DNA from: Streptomyces sp. CBMA152 | GTDB lineage: Bacteria > Actinomycetota > Actinomycetes > Streptomycetales > Streptomycetaceae | Reading direction: 5' to 3' | Assembly: GCF_014596475.1 (NCBI RefSeq) | Contig: NZ_MECJ01000029.1 | Coordinates: forward strand, 724,319-788,318 | DNA length: 64,000 nt | Part shown: positions 18,418-26,691 of the stretch, piece after piece | Layout: each line of letters starts with the position of its first letter | How positions within the stretch are numbered: position 1 is the stretch's first letter | The notes under the pieces: generated by a model | Told to the model about the DNA's origin: nothing | Databases searched by the model: none | Seen by the model: only the letters and a program-made list of their open reading frames with translations | Made by a program: the position numbers and the translations under genes

Positions 18418-19251
18418 CTACGGCAGCCGGATCCCCGTGTCCAGCCCGTCCAGCGCCCGCGTGCACAGACAGTCGCGGCCCTCGCCCGCCGGGAGAGCGG
18501 CCACCGCGTCGAAGAGCACCGTCCGCAGCCGGTCCACATTGGCCGCGAAGACCCGCAGCACCTCCTCGTGGGAGACGCCCTCGCCCGTCTCGGCCCCCGC
18601 GTCCAGGTCGGTCACCAGGGCCATCGACGTGTAGCAGAGCCCCAGTTCACGCGCGAGCACGGCCTCGGGGTGCCCGGTCATGCCGACCACCGACCAGCCC
18701 ATCGCCGCATGCCACTGCGACTCCGCGCGCGTGGAGAACCGCGGGCCCTCTATGACGACCAGCGTGCCGCCGTCCACCGGCTCCCAGTCCCGCCCGCGCG
18801 CCGCCGACAGCGCCGCCTTGCGGCCCTCGGGGCAGTACGGGTCGGCCAGCGCGACATGGACGACGTTCGGGATCGAGCCGTCGGGCAGCGGGTAACCGTC
18901 GTAGTACGTCTGCGTGCGCGCCTTCGTACGGTCGACCAACTGGTCCGGTACGAGCAGGGTCCCCGGGCCGTACTCGGGCCGCAGCCCGCCCACCGCGCAC
19001 GGGCCGAGCACCTGCCGTACGCCCACCGACCGCAGGGCCCAGAGGTTGGCGCGGTAGTTGATGCGGTGCGGCGGCAGGTGGTGGCCGCGGCCGTGCCGGG
19101 GCAGGAACGCGACCCGGCGCCCGGCGATCTCGCCCAGGAACAGGGAGTCGCTGGGGCTGCCGTACGGGGTGTCGACCTGGATCTCGGTGACGTCCTCAAG
19201 GAACGAGTAGAAGCCCGAACCGCCGATGACGCCGATCTCTGCGTTAGCCAT
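18418..19251 (-). CDS. mtnP: S-methyl-5'-thioadenosine phosphorylase
   Basis: 277 aa purine nucleoside phosphorylase family protein; cleaves MTA to adenine and 5-methylthioribose-1-phosphate in methionine salvage. Visible motifs: IGVIGGSGFY (phosphate site, residues 5-14), RHGRGHHLPPHRINYRAN, GPRFSTRAES and MTGHPEAVLARELGLCY, the family signature. ATG 19251 begins MANAEIGVIGGSG; a GTG at 19260 would add three residues. Several relatives are MTI or nucleoside phosphorylases; the HHLPPH motif supports the MTAP group. Confidence 0.92.
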   Translation of the reverse strand: MANAEIGVIGGSGFYSFLEDVTEIQVDTPYGSPSDSLFLGEIAGRRVAFLPRHGRGHHLPPHRINYRANLWALRSVGVRQVLGPCAVGGLRPEYGPGTLLVPDQLVDRTKARTQTYYDGYPLPDGSIPNVVHVALADPYCPEGRKAALSAARGRDWEPVDGGTLVVIEGPRFSTRAESQWHAAMGWSVVGMTGHPEAVLARELGLCYTSMALVTDLDAGAETGEGVSHEEVLRVFAANVDRLRTVLFDAVAALPAGEGRDCLCTRALDGLDTGIRLP

Positions 19252-19303
19252 GCGGAGCACACTAGCCGGGGCCGCCGGACGCCAAAACGTGCGTACGGAC
19301 GCC

Positions 19304-19368
19304 TACGCGCGCGTGCGTCGTCGGCGGGCACACGCACATCTTGTGGACCCGTACGCGCGCGTGCGTCG
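19304..19368. repeat. Two copies of a 17-bp direct repeat
   Basis: TACGCGCGCGTGCGTCG occurs at 19304-19320 and again at 19352-19368, a period of 48 bases, in the gap between mtnP and the FmdB gene. Alternating CG/TA purine-pyrimidine steps could adopt Z-DNA, but no function is evident. Confidence 0.7.
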
Positions 19369-19379
19369 CCGCGGGTACG

Positions 19380-19416
19380 CCGAAGACCCCGCCGTGCGTG
19401 ACGGCAGGGTCTTCGG
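19380..19416 (-). terminator. Terminator of the FmdB-like gene
   Basis: CCGAAGACCC-x-GCCGT and ACGGC-x-GGGTCTTCGG form a 15-bp stem with one internal mismatch and a 5-base loop, 28 bases downstream of the gene ending at 19444. Confidence 0.85.
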
Positions 19417-19443
19417 ATGGTCTGGAGCGCGCGACCCGGTGGG

Positions 19444-19749
19444 TCAGGCGGCCGACGACGAGCTGGTGGAGCTCGACGGCGTCGAGGAGGACGCGGCCGG
19501 CTTCGAGTCGGAGCTCGACGACGTCGACGGCTTGGCGGCCGAGGACGATGCGGGCGTGCTGCTCGACGACGCGCCACGGCTGTCGTTGCGGTAGAAGCCG
19601 GAGCCCTTGAAGACGATGCCGACGGCCGAGAACACCTTCTTGAGGCGTCCGTCGCAGTTCGGGCAGACGGTCAGGGCGTCGTCGGTGAACTTCTGCACCG
19701 CTTCAAGGCCCTCGCCGCACTCGGTGCACTGGTACTGGTAGGTCGGCAC
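19444..19749 (-). CDS. FmdB-family zinc-ribbon protein with Ser-rich tail
   Basis: 101 aa. MPTYQYQCTECGEG ... VCPNCDGRLKKVFSAVGIVFKGSGFYRND is the FmdB zinc ribbon (CxxC pairs at about residues 8-11 and 29-32). Residues 58-101 are low complexity, mostly Ser with Ala, Thr, Pro and Lys. FmdB proteins were proposed as regulators of formamidase/amidase operons; the true function is unknown. GTG 19749 has GGAGGA upstream. A CIRCE-like HrcA operator sits directly upstream, implying heat-shock control. Confidence 0.9.
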   Translation of the reverse strand: MPTYQYQCTECGEGLEAVQKFTDDALTVCPNCDGRLKKVFSAVGIVFKGSGFYRNDSRGASSSSTPASSSAAKPSTSSSSDSKPAASSSTPSSSTSSSSAA

Positions 19750-19761
19750 TGTGTCTTCCTC

Positions 19762-19788
19762 CTGGCACTCTCACTCGATGAGTGCTAA
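19762..19788 (-). promoter_or_regulatory. CIRCE-like HrcA operator
   Basis: Left arm CTGGCACTC (19762-19770), a spacer of exactly nine bases, and right arm GAGTGCTAA (19780-19788). The CIRCE consensus is TTAGCACTC-N9-GAGTGCTAA; the right arm is perfect and the left arm differs at two positions. On the minus strand it lies directly upstream of the ribosome site of the FmdB gene, the usual place for CIRCE in groES/groEL genes. Confidence 0.8.
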
Positions 19789-19818
19789 CGACGGTCCATA
19801 GTGACGTATTCCGCTGGA

Positions 19819-21096
19819 TCAGTCCACCGTCACGGGAACTCGGTGACCGACGCCACTACGCGCGACGGTCCGGCTTTCGGCGCGCGGCGCGAGCCGCGAA
19901 CGCAGGGAGACCAGCGTGATCAGGGCCAGCGCGGTGCCCGCGAGCGGCACCAGGAAGCCCGCGCTGGAGCCGTGGGCGTCGGCGAGACGGCCGGCCACGG
20001 TGACCGCGCCCGCCTGGCCGAGGGCCACCGCGCCGGTCAGCCAGGTGAAGGCCTCGGTCCGGGCGGAGGCCGGGACCAGGGACTCGACCAGCGTGTAGCC
20101 GGTGATCAGGGCCGGGGCGATGCAGAGGCCGACGATCAGGCCGAGGCCGCCGAGCAGCACCGCGGAGTGCATCGCCCACAGGCCCGAGGCCGCCAGGGTC
20201 AGCCCGGTGTAGCCCGCGATCAGACGTGTCCGGGGCGCCGACTTCCAGGCGATGGCGCCGCACGCGATGCCTGCCAGCATGTTGCCCGCGGCGAAGATCC
20301 CGTACAGCAGACCGTTGGCGCCGGGGTTGCCGATCTCCTCGGAGAACGCGGTCAGCGAGACCTGCATACCGCCGAAGACCGCGCCGATGCCGAGGAAGGA
20401 CACGGCCAGGACGCGCACACCGGGGATGGAGAGCGCGGAGACGTGCTCCACGCGCGCGTGGCCCGCGATGTCGCGGCTGGGCTGCGGCTGGGTGCGGTGC
20501 TGGGAGGCGAAGAGCAGGCCGCCGACCAGGGTCAGCGAGGCCTCGGCGATGAGACCGGCGGCCGGGTGGACGCCGGTGCACAGCGCGGTGGCGAGCACCG
20601 GGCCGATGACGAAGGTGAACTCGTCCGTCACCGACTCGAAGGCCGCGGCCGTCGACATCAGGGGCGAGCCCTCCAGCTTGGCCGCCCAGCGTGCCCGCAC
20701 CATCGGCCCGACCTGCGGCACCGAGGCACCGGTCGGGACGGCGGCCAGGAACAGCGCCCACAGGGGGGCGCCGGCCAGGGCCAGTGAGATCAGTACGGAG
20801 CCCGAGGCGGCGTGCACGAGGACGCCGGGCAGCAACACGGCGCGCTGGCCGAACCGGTCGGCGAGCTTGCCGCCCTGCGGCGCGAAGAGCGCCATGGAGA
20901 CACCGGTGACGGCGGCGACGGCGCCCGCGCTGCCGTAGGAGCCGGTGGTGTGCTGGACGAGCAGCACGATGCTGATGGTGAGCATCGCGAAAGGCTGCCG
21001 GGCAAAGAATCCGGGCAGAACGAACGACAGAGCGCCAGGGGTGCGCAGGAGCTGCCCGTATCCGGGGCGACGCTCAGAAGTGACCGTGGATGCCAC
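19819..21096 (-). CDS. MFS transporter
   Basis: 425 aa, about 12 transmembrane helices. It opens GQLLRTPGALSFVLPGFFARQPFAM and has the cytosolic loop motif GGKLADRFGQRAVLLPG (about residues 75-91), a variant of MFS motif A. This type resembles YfcJ/sugar-like exporters in actinobacteria; substrate unknown. GTG 21096 is preceded by AAGGA. The upstream gap of 412 bases carries its promoter. Confidence 0.85.
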   Translation of the reverse strand: MASTVTSERRPGYGQLLRTPGALSFVLPGFFARQPFAMLTISIVLLVQHTTGSYGSAGAVAAVTGVSMALFAPQGGKLADRFGQRAVLLPGVLVHAASGSVLISLALAGAPLWALFLAAVPTGASVPQVGPMVRARWAAKLEGSPLMSTAAAFESVTDEFTFVIGPVLATALCTGVHPAAGLIAEASLTLVGGLLFASQHRTQPQPSRDIAGHARVEHVSALSIPGVRVLAVSFLGIGAVFGGMQVSLTAFSEEIGNPGANGLLYGIFAAGNMLAGIACGAIAWKSAPRTRLIAGYTGLTLAASGLWAMHSAVLLGGLGLIVGLCIAPALITGYTLVESLVPASARTEAFTWLTGAVALGQAGAVTVAGRLADAHGSSAGFLVPLAGTALALITLVSLRSRLAPRAESRTVARSGVGHRVPVTVD

Positions 21097-21508
21097 GGTC
21101 CTTGCCTTTCTGCCGCCTGGTAGCGCGCCCCTGGTACGGGTGAGTACGGGCGTTGCCGAGAGCTGTCCTCTTGCGCGGAACTGCGGTAGATGCCGGGGCT
21201 CACTGCGAGAGCCTCCGACCGCCATACGGTCGCGCCAGCTCTGCGTCAGGCAGAGTTGGTCGATCAGTGGTGTGCCTTCATGCTACAGGGGGAATCGGAT
21301 CTGCGCCTGAGAAAGCGCGCAGATGGCCGAGATCACACCTGTGATTAACCGGATCTTCGCCCGGTTGTTCCCTGATTCGATGGACGCGAGACGACGCCAC
21401 CCGGCGGCCCAGCCCCCGGCGCCCCAGCGACCCGGGCGACCCCAGGCGGCCCAGCGCCCCACCGGCCGAGAGCCCCCACAGGCCCAGCCGCCCAAGGCCC
21501 CGGCCGTC
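21097..21508. other. Intergenic region with palindrome and doubtful small frame
   Basis: 412 bases between the MFS start and the antiporter stop. ATCACA-CC-TGTGAT (21332-21345) is a perfect 6-bp inverted repeat. A small plus-strand frame from ATG 21323 begins MAEITPVINRIFARLFPDSM, then becomes Pro/Gln/Arg-rich and runs antisense into the antiporter gene; I do not call it a gene. The rest (21380-21508) is GC-rich low-complexity sequence of CCC/GGC type, probably decayed 3' coding DNA of the antiporter. Confidence 0.4.
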
Positions 21509-23017
21509 CTAGCGGCCCGAGGCGCCCGCGCCGCCCGCTCCCAGCCACCCGGCCAGCTTGCCGCCCTGTCCGACCGCCCGCAGCCGCGCCTCGGCCGCGT
21601 CCCGTACCGGATCCGTCGCCACGACGAGCAGTTCGTCGCCGCGCCGCAGCACGGTCGTGGGCCCCGGTACGAAGCTCTTCGAGTCCCGTACGACCAGCGT
21701 CACCGCCGCGCCCGGAGGCAGTCGCAGCTCGTGCACCTCGACGCCGTGCATCTTCGACTCGTCCGGGATCGCCACGGACAGCAGATGGCCGCGCAGCCGC
21801 TCCAGCGGCGCCGACTCGATCCCCAGGTCGGAGGCCGCCTCGGTCTCGGAGACCCGCAGCTTGCGGGCGAGCCAGGGCAGCGTCGGGCCCTGGACGAGGG
21901 TGTAGACGACGACCAGGACGAAGACGATGTTGAAGACCCGCTGGCTGCCCTCGATCCCGGAGACCATCGGGATCGTGGCCAGGATGATCGGTACGGCGCC
22001 GCGCAGCCCCGCCCAGGACATCAGGGCCTTCTCCTGCCACGGCATCTTGAACGGCAGCAGGCTGACCAGGACCTCAAGGGGCCGCGCCACCATCGTCAGG
22101 ACCAGGCCGATGATCACGGCGGGCCAGAAGTCGCCGGCGAGCTTGTGCGGGGTCACCAGCAGGCCGAGCAGCACGAACATGCCGATCTGGGCGATCCAGC
22201 CGAGCCCGTCGGCGAAGCCGCGCGTCGCGGGCCAGTGCGGCAGCTTGGCGTTGCCCATGATCATCGCGGCCAGGTAGACGGCGAGGAAGCCGGAGCCGTG
22301 GGCCATGGCGCCCGCCGCGTACGCGGTCACCGCGATGGCCATCACGGCGATCGGGTAGAGGCCGGAGGCGGGCAGGGCCACGTGCCGCAGTCCCCAGGAG
22401 CCGAGCCAGCCCACCGCGAGCCCGATGCCCGCGCCGATGGCCAGCTCAAGGGCGATCTTCCCGGCCAGCAGGTACCAGGAGTCCACCGGACCCGGCGTGG
22501 AGAAGGCGACGACCAGGATGACCACGGGGGCGTCGTTGAAGCCCGACTCGGCTTCCAGGACGCCGGTGATCCGCGAGGGCAGCGGCACCTTGCGCAGCAC
22601 GGAGAAGACGGCCGCGGCGTCCGTGGAGGACACCACCGCGCCGATGATCAGTGACTGCCGCCATTCGAGCCCGACCAGATAGTGCGCACCGGCCGCGGTG
22701 ACCCCCACGCTCACCGCGACACCGACGATCGACAGCACGATCGCCGCCGGCAGGGCCGGACGGATCTCCTTCCACTTGGTGCCCAGACCGCCTTCGGCCA
22801 GGATCACCACCAGGGCTGCGTAGCCGATGACCTGGGTCAGTTCGGCGTTGTCGAACTTGACGTCGAAGATCCCGTCCTGCCCTATCGCGACGCCTATGCC
22901 GAGGTACAGGAGCAGGCTCGGGAGCCCGCTGCGCGAGGAGATCCGCACCGCCGCGACGGCGATGAGCAGGACGAGCGAGCAGATGAGCAGGAGCTCGTTG
23001 AGATGGTGGACAGTCAG
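21509..23017 (-). CDS. CPA1-family K+ or Na+/H+ antiporter with TrkA-C domain
   Basis: 502 aa, NhaP2/CvrA type. About 12 transmembrane helices in residues 1-390, with QSLIIGAVVSSTDAAAVFSVL and FNDAPVVILV as the ion-binding core (the Asp pair of CPA1), then a C-terminal TrkA-C regulatory domain (MHGVEVHELRLPPGAAVTLVVR ... GDELLVVA). The start is best placed at a CTG (23017), 7 bases after AAGGA: this gives the first helix intact (VHHLNELLLICSLVLLIAVA). The next usual start, GTG 22948, would delete most of that helix. Non-ATG/GTG initiation is therefore likely but unproven. Confidence 0.85.
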   Translation of the reverse strand: MTVHHLNELLLICSLVLLIAVAAVRISSRSGLPSLLLYLGIGVAIGQDGIFDVKFDNAELTQVIGYAALVVILAEGGLGTKWKEIRPALPAAIVLSIVGVAVSVGVTAAGAHYLVGLEWRQSLIIGAVVSSTDAAAVFSVLRKVPLPSRITGVLEAESGFNDAPVVILVVAFSTPGPVDSWYLLAGKIALELAIGAGIGLAVGWLGSWGLRHVALPASGLYPIAVMAIAVTAYAAGAMAHGSGFLAVYLAAMIMGNAKLPHWPATRGFADGLGWIAQIGMFVLLGLLVTPHKLAGDFWPAVIIGLVLTMVARPLEVLVSLLPFKMPWQEKALMSWAGLRGAVPIILATIPMVSGIEGSQRVFNIVFVLVVVYTLVQGPTLPWLARKLRVSETEAASDLGIESAPLERLRGHLLSVAIPDESKMHGVEVHELRLPPGAAVTLVVRDSKSFVPGPTTVLRRGDELLVVATDPVRDAAEARLRAVGQGGKLAGWLGAGGAGASGR

Positions 23018-23045
23018 TGGCCGATCCTTCCCCTCACGCGCCGTC

Positions 23046-23112
23046 GGGCGCCCTCACGTACAGGCGCCGGAACGTTTCTTCGACCACCTGGTACTTCGTT
23101 ACCTTACCTAAT
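23046..23112. promoter_or_regulatory. Divergent promoter region with DmdR-like half site
   Basis: On the minus strand this region reads TTAGGTAAGGTAACG (about 23098-23111), matching the left half of the iron-box consensus of DtxR/DmdR regulators (TTAGGTTAGG) with one mismatch; the right half is poorly conserved. It lies between the antiporter and penicillin acylase genes. Confidence 0.3.
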
Positions 23113-23145
23113 CTTTGACGAGTTCTTTACGCACGGCTGTACGGC

Positions 23146-23189
23146 GACGGCGGTCCGACGCTCATAAGACGGCGGTCCGATGCTCATAA
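23146..23189 (+). repeat. Perfectly adjacent 22-bp tandem duplication
   Basis: Two head-to-tail copies, 23146-23167 and 23168-23189, each GACGGCGGTCCGA-x-GCTCATAA with a single C/T difference. They lie 84-127 bases upstream of the penicillin acylase start, where activator sites or a promoter would be. Confidence 0.75.
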
Positions 23190-23272
23190 AAGACACCGCG
23201 TCCGGGGCTGTCAGTGGCTGCGCCTATGGTTGCTCCAGCACCTAGGACCACCCTGCCCCTCGAAGGACAGCG

Positions 23273-26014
23273 ATGCCCGCCAACACAACCGCCCCTTCCG
23301 CCAAGACGAAAGTCAGGAAGAAGGGACGCCGCGCCCGCCTCCTCCTGATCGTCCTGGTGCTGGCGCTCGTAGCGGGTGTCGGGTACGGCGCTTACTGGGG
23401 CGTGAGCACCGTGCGCGCCTCGTTCCCGCAGACCACGGGGTCGATCCAGCTCAAGGGCCTGTCGGGCCCGGTCGACGTCAAGCGCGACGACTACGGAGTG
23501 CCGCAGGTCTACGCGGACAGCGACACCGACCTCTTCATGGCCCAGGGCTTCGTCCAGGCCCAGGACCGGTTCTGGGAGATGGACGTCCGCCGCCACATGA
23601 CCTCCGGCCGGCTCTCGGAGATGTTCGGCAAGGACCAGGTCGAGACGGACTCCTTCCTGCGCACTCTCGGCTGGCGCCGGGTCGCGCAGCAGGAGTACGA
23701 CACCAAGCTGTCACCGCAGACGAAGAAGTACCTCCAGGCGTACGCCGCCGGTGTCAACGCGTATCTCAAGGGCAAGAGCCCCAAGGAGATCTCGGTCGAG
23801 TACGCGGCGCTGGACTTCGTGCACGACTACAAGATCGAGCAGTGGACGCCGGTCGACTCGGTGGCCTGGCTCAAGGCGATGGCCTGGGACCTGCGCGGCA
23901 ACATGCAGGACGAGATCGACCGCTCGCTGATGACGAGCCGGCTCAGCCCGCAGCAGATCAAGGATCTGTATCCGCCGTACCCGACGGCCACGCACCGGCC
24001 GATCGTCGACCAGGGCTCGCTCAACAAGACCACCGGCAAGTACGACCCGAACCGCGAGCCGGGCACCGGCACCGCCCTCGCGGGCACCCCCGACGGGGCG
24101 ACCCAGGGCGCGCAGACGCAGCTCGCGCGGCTCTCGGACAACCTCGACAAGATCCCGGCGCTGCTCGGCCCCAACGGCAGCGGCATCGGCTCCAACTCGT
24201 GGGTCGTCTCCGGCAAGTACACGACGACCGGTATGCCGCTGCTCGCCAACGACCCGCACCTGGCGCCGATGATGCCGTCGCTCTGGTACCAGATGGGTCT
24301 GCACTGCCGGACCGTCTCCGCGACCTGCGGCTACGACGTGGCGGGCTACACGTTCTCCGGGATGCCCGGCGTGGTCATCGGCCACAACCAGGACGTCTCC
24401 TGGGGGTTCACCAACCTCGGCGCCGATGTGACGGACCTGTACCTGGAGAAGATCTCCGGCAACACCTACACGCTCGACAACCAGCAGGTGGCCCTCAAGA
24501 CGCGTGAGGAGGTCATCAAGGTCGCGGGCGGCAAGAGCAAGACGATCACCGTGCGCGAGACCAACAACGGTCCGCTGGTCTCCGACCGCAACGACGAGCT
24601 GGAGAAGGTGGGTCAGAAGGCCCCGGTGACCACCTCCGCGCCCGACCGGGGCGAGGGATACGGGGTGGCGCTGCGCTGGACCGCCCTGGACCCGGGCAAG
24701 TCCATGGACGCCGTCTTCGAGCTGGACCGCGCCAAGGACTTCAAGTCCTTCCGGGCGGCCGCCAAGGACTTCGAGGTCCCCTCGCAGAACCTGATCTACG
24801 CCGACACCAAGGGCCACATCGGCTACCAGGCGCCGGGCCGGATCCCGATCCGCGCCAAGGGCGTCGACGGCACGATGCCCGCCCCCGGCTGGGACTCCAA
24901 GTACAGCTGGAACAACAAGTACATCCCCTTCGACGCGCTGCCCTACGAGTACGACCCCAAGCGCGGCTACATCGTCACCGCCAACCAGGCCGTCGTCGAC
25001 GACAAGAAGTACCCGTACCTGCTGACCAAGGACTGGGGCTACGGCACCCGCAGCCAGCGGATCAACGACCTCATCGAGTCGAAGACCAAGGACGGCGGGA
25101 AGATCTCCACCGAGGACATGCAGAAGATGCAGATGGACAACAGCAGCGAGATCGCCGCGCTGCTGACGCCCGCTCTGCTGAAGATCGACGTGTCCGACCC
25201 GGCCGTACGGGAGGCCCAGAAGCTCCTTGAGGGCTGGGACTACACCCAGGAGTCCGACTCGGGGGCCGCCGCCTACTTCAACGCGGTCTGGCGCAACGTC
25301 CTCAAGCTGGCCTTCGGCAACAAGCTCCCGAAGGAGCTCCGGGTCAAGGGCGAGTGCCTGTACGTCCTTCCGCCGGTCGGCTCCGGCCCGGTGGACGACC
25401 CCAATGCGCGCGTACGCGAGTGCGGCGAGCGCGACGCGGACTCGGCGCAGCCGGACGGCGGCGACCGCTGGTTCGAGGTGGTGCGCCGCATCTTCCCCGA
25501 CCAGAAGAACGTCTGGTGGCAGTCGCCGGGCAGCCGTCTGGACAAGGCCACCACGACCCGCGACCAGCTGCTGGCGCGCGCCATGAAGGACGCCCGCTGG
25601 GAGCTGACGGCCAAGCTCGGCAAGGACGTCACCACCTGGAGCTGGGGCCGGCTGCACCAGCTGATGCTCAAGAACCAGACGCTCGGCACCGACGGGCCCG
25701 GCATCGTCAAGTACCTCCTCAACCGCGGCCCGTGGAACCTGGGCGGCGGCGAGGCGGCGGTCAACGCCACCGGCTGGAACGCGGGAGGCGGCGACTACGG
25801 AGTGACCTGGGTGCCGTCGATGCGGATGGTGGTGAACCTGAAGGACTTCGACAAGTCGAAGTGGATCAACCTCACCGGTGCCTCGGGCCACGCCTACAGC
25901 GCGCACTACTCGGACCAGACCTCCAAGTGGGCCAAGGGCGAGCAGCTGGACTGGTCGTACACCGCCAAGTCGGTCGACACCGCGACGGTGGACAAGCTCA
26001 CTCTGAAGCCGTGA
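23273..26014 (+). CDS. Penicillin acylase-family Ntn hydrolase
   Basis: 913 aa, larger than the classic ~800 aa enzymes. Lys/Arg-rich N-terminus and one membrane helix (LLLIVLVLALVAGVGYGAYWG, residues ~23-43) suggest an anchored or exported precursor. The alpha-subunit part includes GFVQAQDRFWEMDVRRH; self-cleavage is expected before Ser307 in GSNSWVVSG, the new N-terminal nucleophile of the beta subunit. Relatives hydrolyse penicillins, acyl-homoserine lactones or lipopeptide acyl chains; the substrate here is unknown. ATG 23273 has GAAGGA upstream. The 3' end overlaps the convergent gene by 17 bases. Confidence 0.9.
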   Translation: MPANTTAPSAKTKVRKKGRRARLLLIVLVLALVAGVGYGAYWGVSTVRASFPQTTGSIQLKGLSGPVDVKRDDYGVPQVYADSDTDLFMAQGFVQAQDRFWEMDVRRHMTSGRLSEMFGKDQVETDSFLRTLGWRRVAQQEYDTKLSPQTKKYLQAYAAGVNAYLKGKSPKEISVEYAALDFVHDYKIEQWTPVDSVAWLKAMAWDLRGNMQDEIDRSLMTSRLSPQQIKDLYPPYPTATHRPIVDQGSLNKTTGKYDPNREPGTGTALAGTPDGATQGAQTQLARLSDNLDKIPALLGPNGSGIGSNSWVVSGKYTTTGMPLLANDPHLAPMMPSLWYQMGLHCRTVSATCGYDVAGYTFSGMPGVVIGHNQDVSWGFTNLGADVTDLYLEKISGNTYTLDNQQVALKTREEVIKVAGGKSKTITVRETNNGPLVSDRNDELEKVGQKAPVTTSAPDRGEGYGVALRWTALDPGKSMDAVFELDRAKDFKSFRAAAKDFEVPSQNLIYADTKGHIGYQAPGRIPIRAKGVDGTMPAPGWDSKYSWNNKYIPFDALPYEYDPKRGYIVTANQAVVDDKKYPYLLTKDWGYGTRSQRINDLIESKTKDGGKISTEDMQKMQMDNSSEIAALLTPALLKIDVSDPAVREAQKLLEGWDYTQESDSGAAAYFNAVWRNVLKLAFGNKLPKELRVKGECLYVLPPVGSGPVDDPNARVRECGERDADSAQPDGGDRWFEVVRRIFPDQKNVWWQSPGSRLDKATTTRDQLLARAMKDARWELTAKLGKDVTTWSWGRLHQLMLKNQTLGTDGPGIVKYLLNRGPWNLGGGEAAVNATGWNAGGGDYGVTWVPSMRMVVNLKDFDKSKWINLTGASGHAYSAHYSDQTSKWAKGEQLDWSYTAKSVDTATVDKLTLKP

Positions 26015-26609
26015 AGCGGGTCACCCCCTTCGGGGTGACCACGGCGTGAACGGGGTGGTCGTGCGGTTCCTCCGGGACCCGGGCGACCACCTCGTCGTCG
26101 TAGAGGAGCACCACGCGCGCGGGGTCGTGCCCGGCGGCCGCGATCCGGGCGAGCACCCGGTCGTACGAGCCGCCGCCCCGGCCGAGCCGCATCCCGCGCG
26201 CGTCGACGGCGAGGCCGGGCAGCAGCACCGTGTCGGCCTCCAGGACGGCGGCGGGGCCGAGGCGGGTGCCGGTCGGCTCCAGGAGTCCCCGAGCGGCCCG
26301 TACGAGGCGGTCGGCGCCCTCGTACTCCGCCCAGTCCAGGTCATTGTCCGATTGCAGTACGGGGAGCAGGACGCGGATGCCCCGCGTGCGAAGTGCGTCG
26401 AGCAGCGCGCGCGTGCCGGGTTCGCGCCCCACCGAGACATACGCGGCCACCGTCGTGGCCCCCGCGAGCTCGGGAAGTGCCAGCGCCCGGCGGGCCAGGG
26501 CCTCGCCCGCCGCGCGGACGTCGTCGTCCGTCAGAAGGCGCCGGACACCCAGGAGTTCCCCGCGCAAGAGGGCCTTTTCGGCTGCACCATCACTCACAGT
26601 GTTTTTCAC
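25998..26609 (-). CDS. 5-formyltetrahydrofolate cyclo-ligase
   Basis: 203 aa MTHFS family; converts 5-formyl-THF to 5,10-methenyl-THF using ATP. Motifs: KALLRGELLGVRRLL at the N-terminus, and LLPGLAVDARGMRLGRGGGSYDR (about residues 130-152), the family signature with the nucleotide-binding loop. GTG 26609 follows GAGGGG; a second GTG at 26600 is possible. It is divergent from galU and convergent with the penicillin acylase gene. Confidence 0.92.
   Translation of the reverse strand: MKNTVSDGAAEKALLRGELLGVRRLLTDDDVRAAGEALARRALALPELAGATTVAAYVSVGREPGTRALLDALRTRGIRVLLPVLQSDNDLDWAEYEGADRLVRAARGLLEPTGTRLGPAAVLEADTVLLPGLAVDARGMRLGRGGGSYDRVLARIAAAGHDPARVVLLYDDEVVARVPEEPHDHPVHAVVTPKGVTRFTASE
26019..26040 (+). 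terminator. Terminator embedded in opposing coding sequence
   Basis: GGTCACCCC, loop CTTC, GGGGTGACC: a perfect 9-bp stem beginning five bases after the penicillin acylase stop. It also encodes residues near the C-terminus (VTPKGVTRF) of the cyclo-ligase on the other strand. Confidence 0.85.
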
Positions 26610-26691
26610 AATCCCCTCAAATGACCGTTTATGAGAGCGAATTAACCGGAGGATAATCTTCCGCCCATACGCAGCGGTTAGTGTGCTGCGC

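Noticed and set aside
19304..19368. CRISPR-like repeat
   Set aside because: Only two copies, 17 bases, GC-alternating; no further units or cas genes in the window.
21323..22654. Plus-strand frame starting MAEITPVINRI
   Set aside because: Antisense to the antiporter for most of its length; low-complexity Pro/Gln/Arg and no ribosome site.
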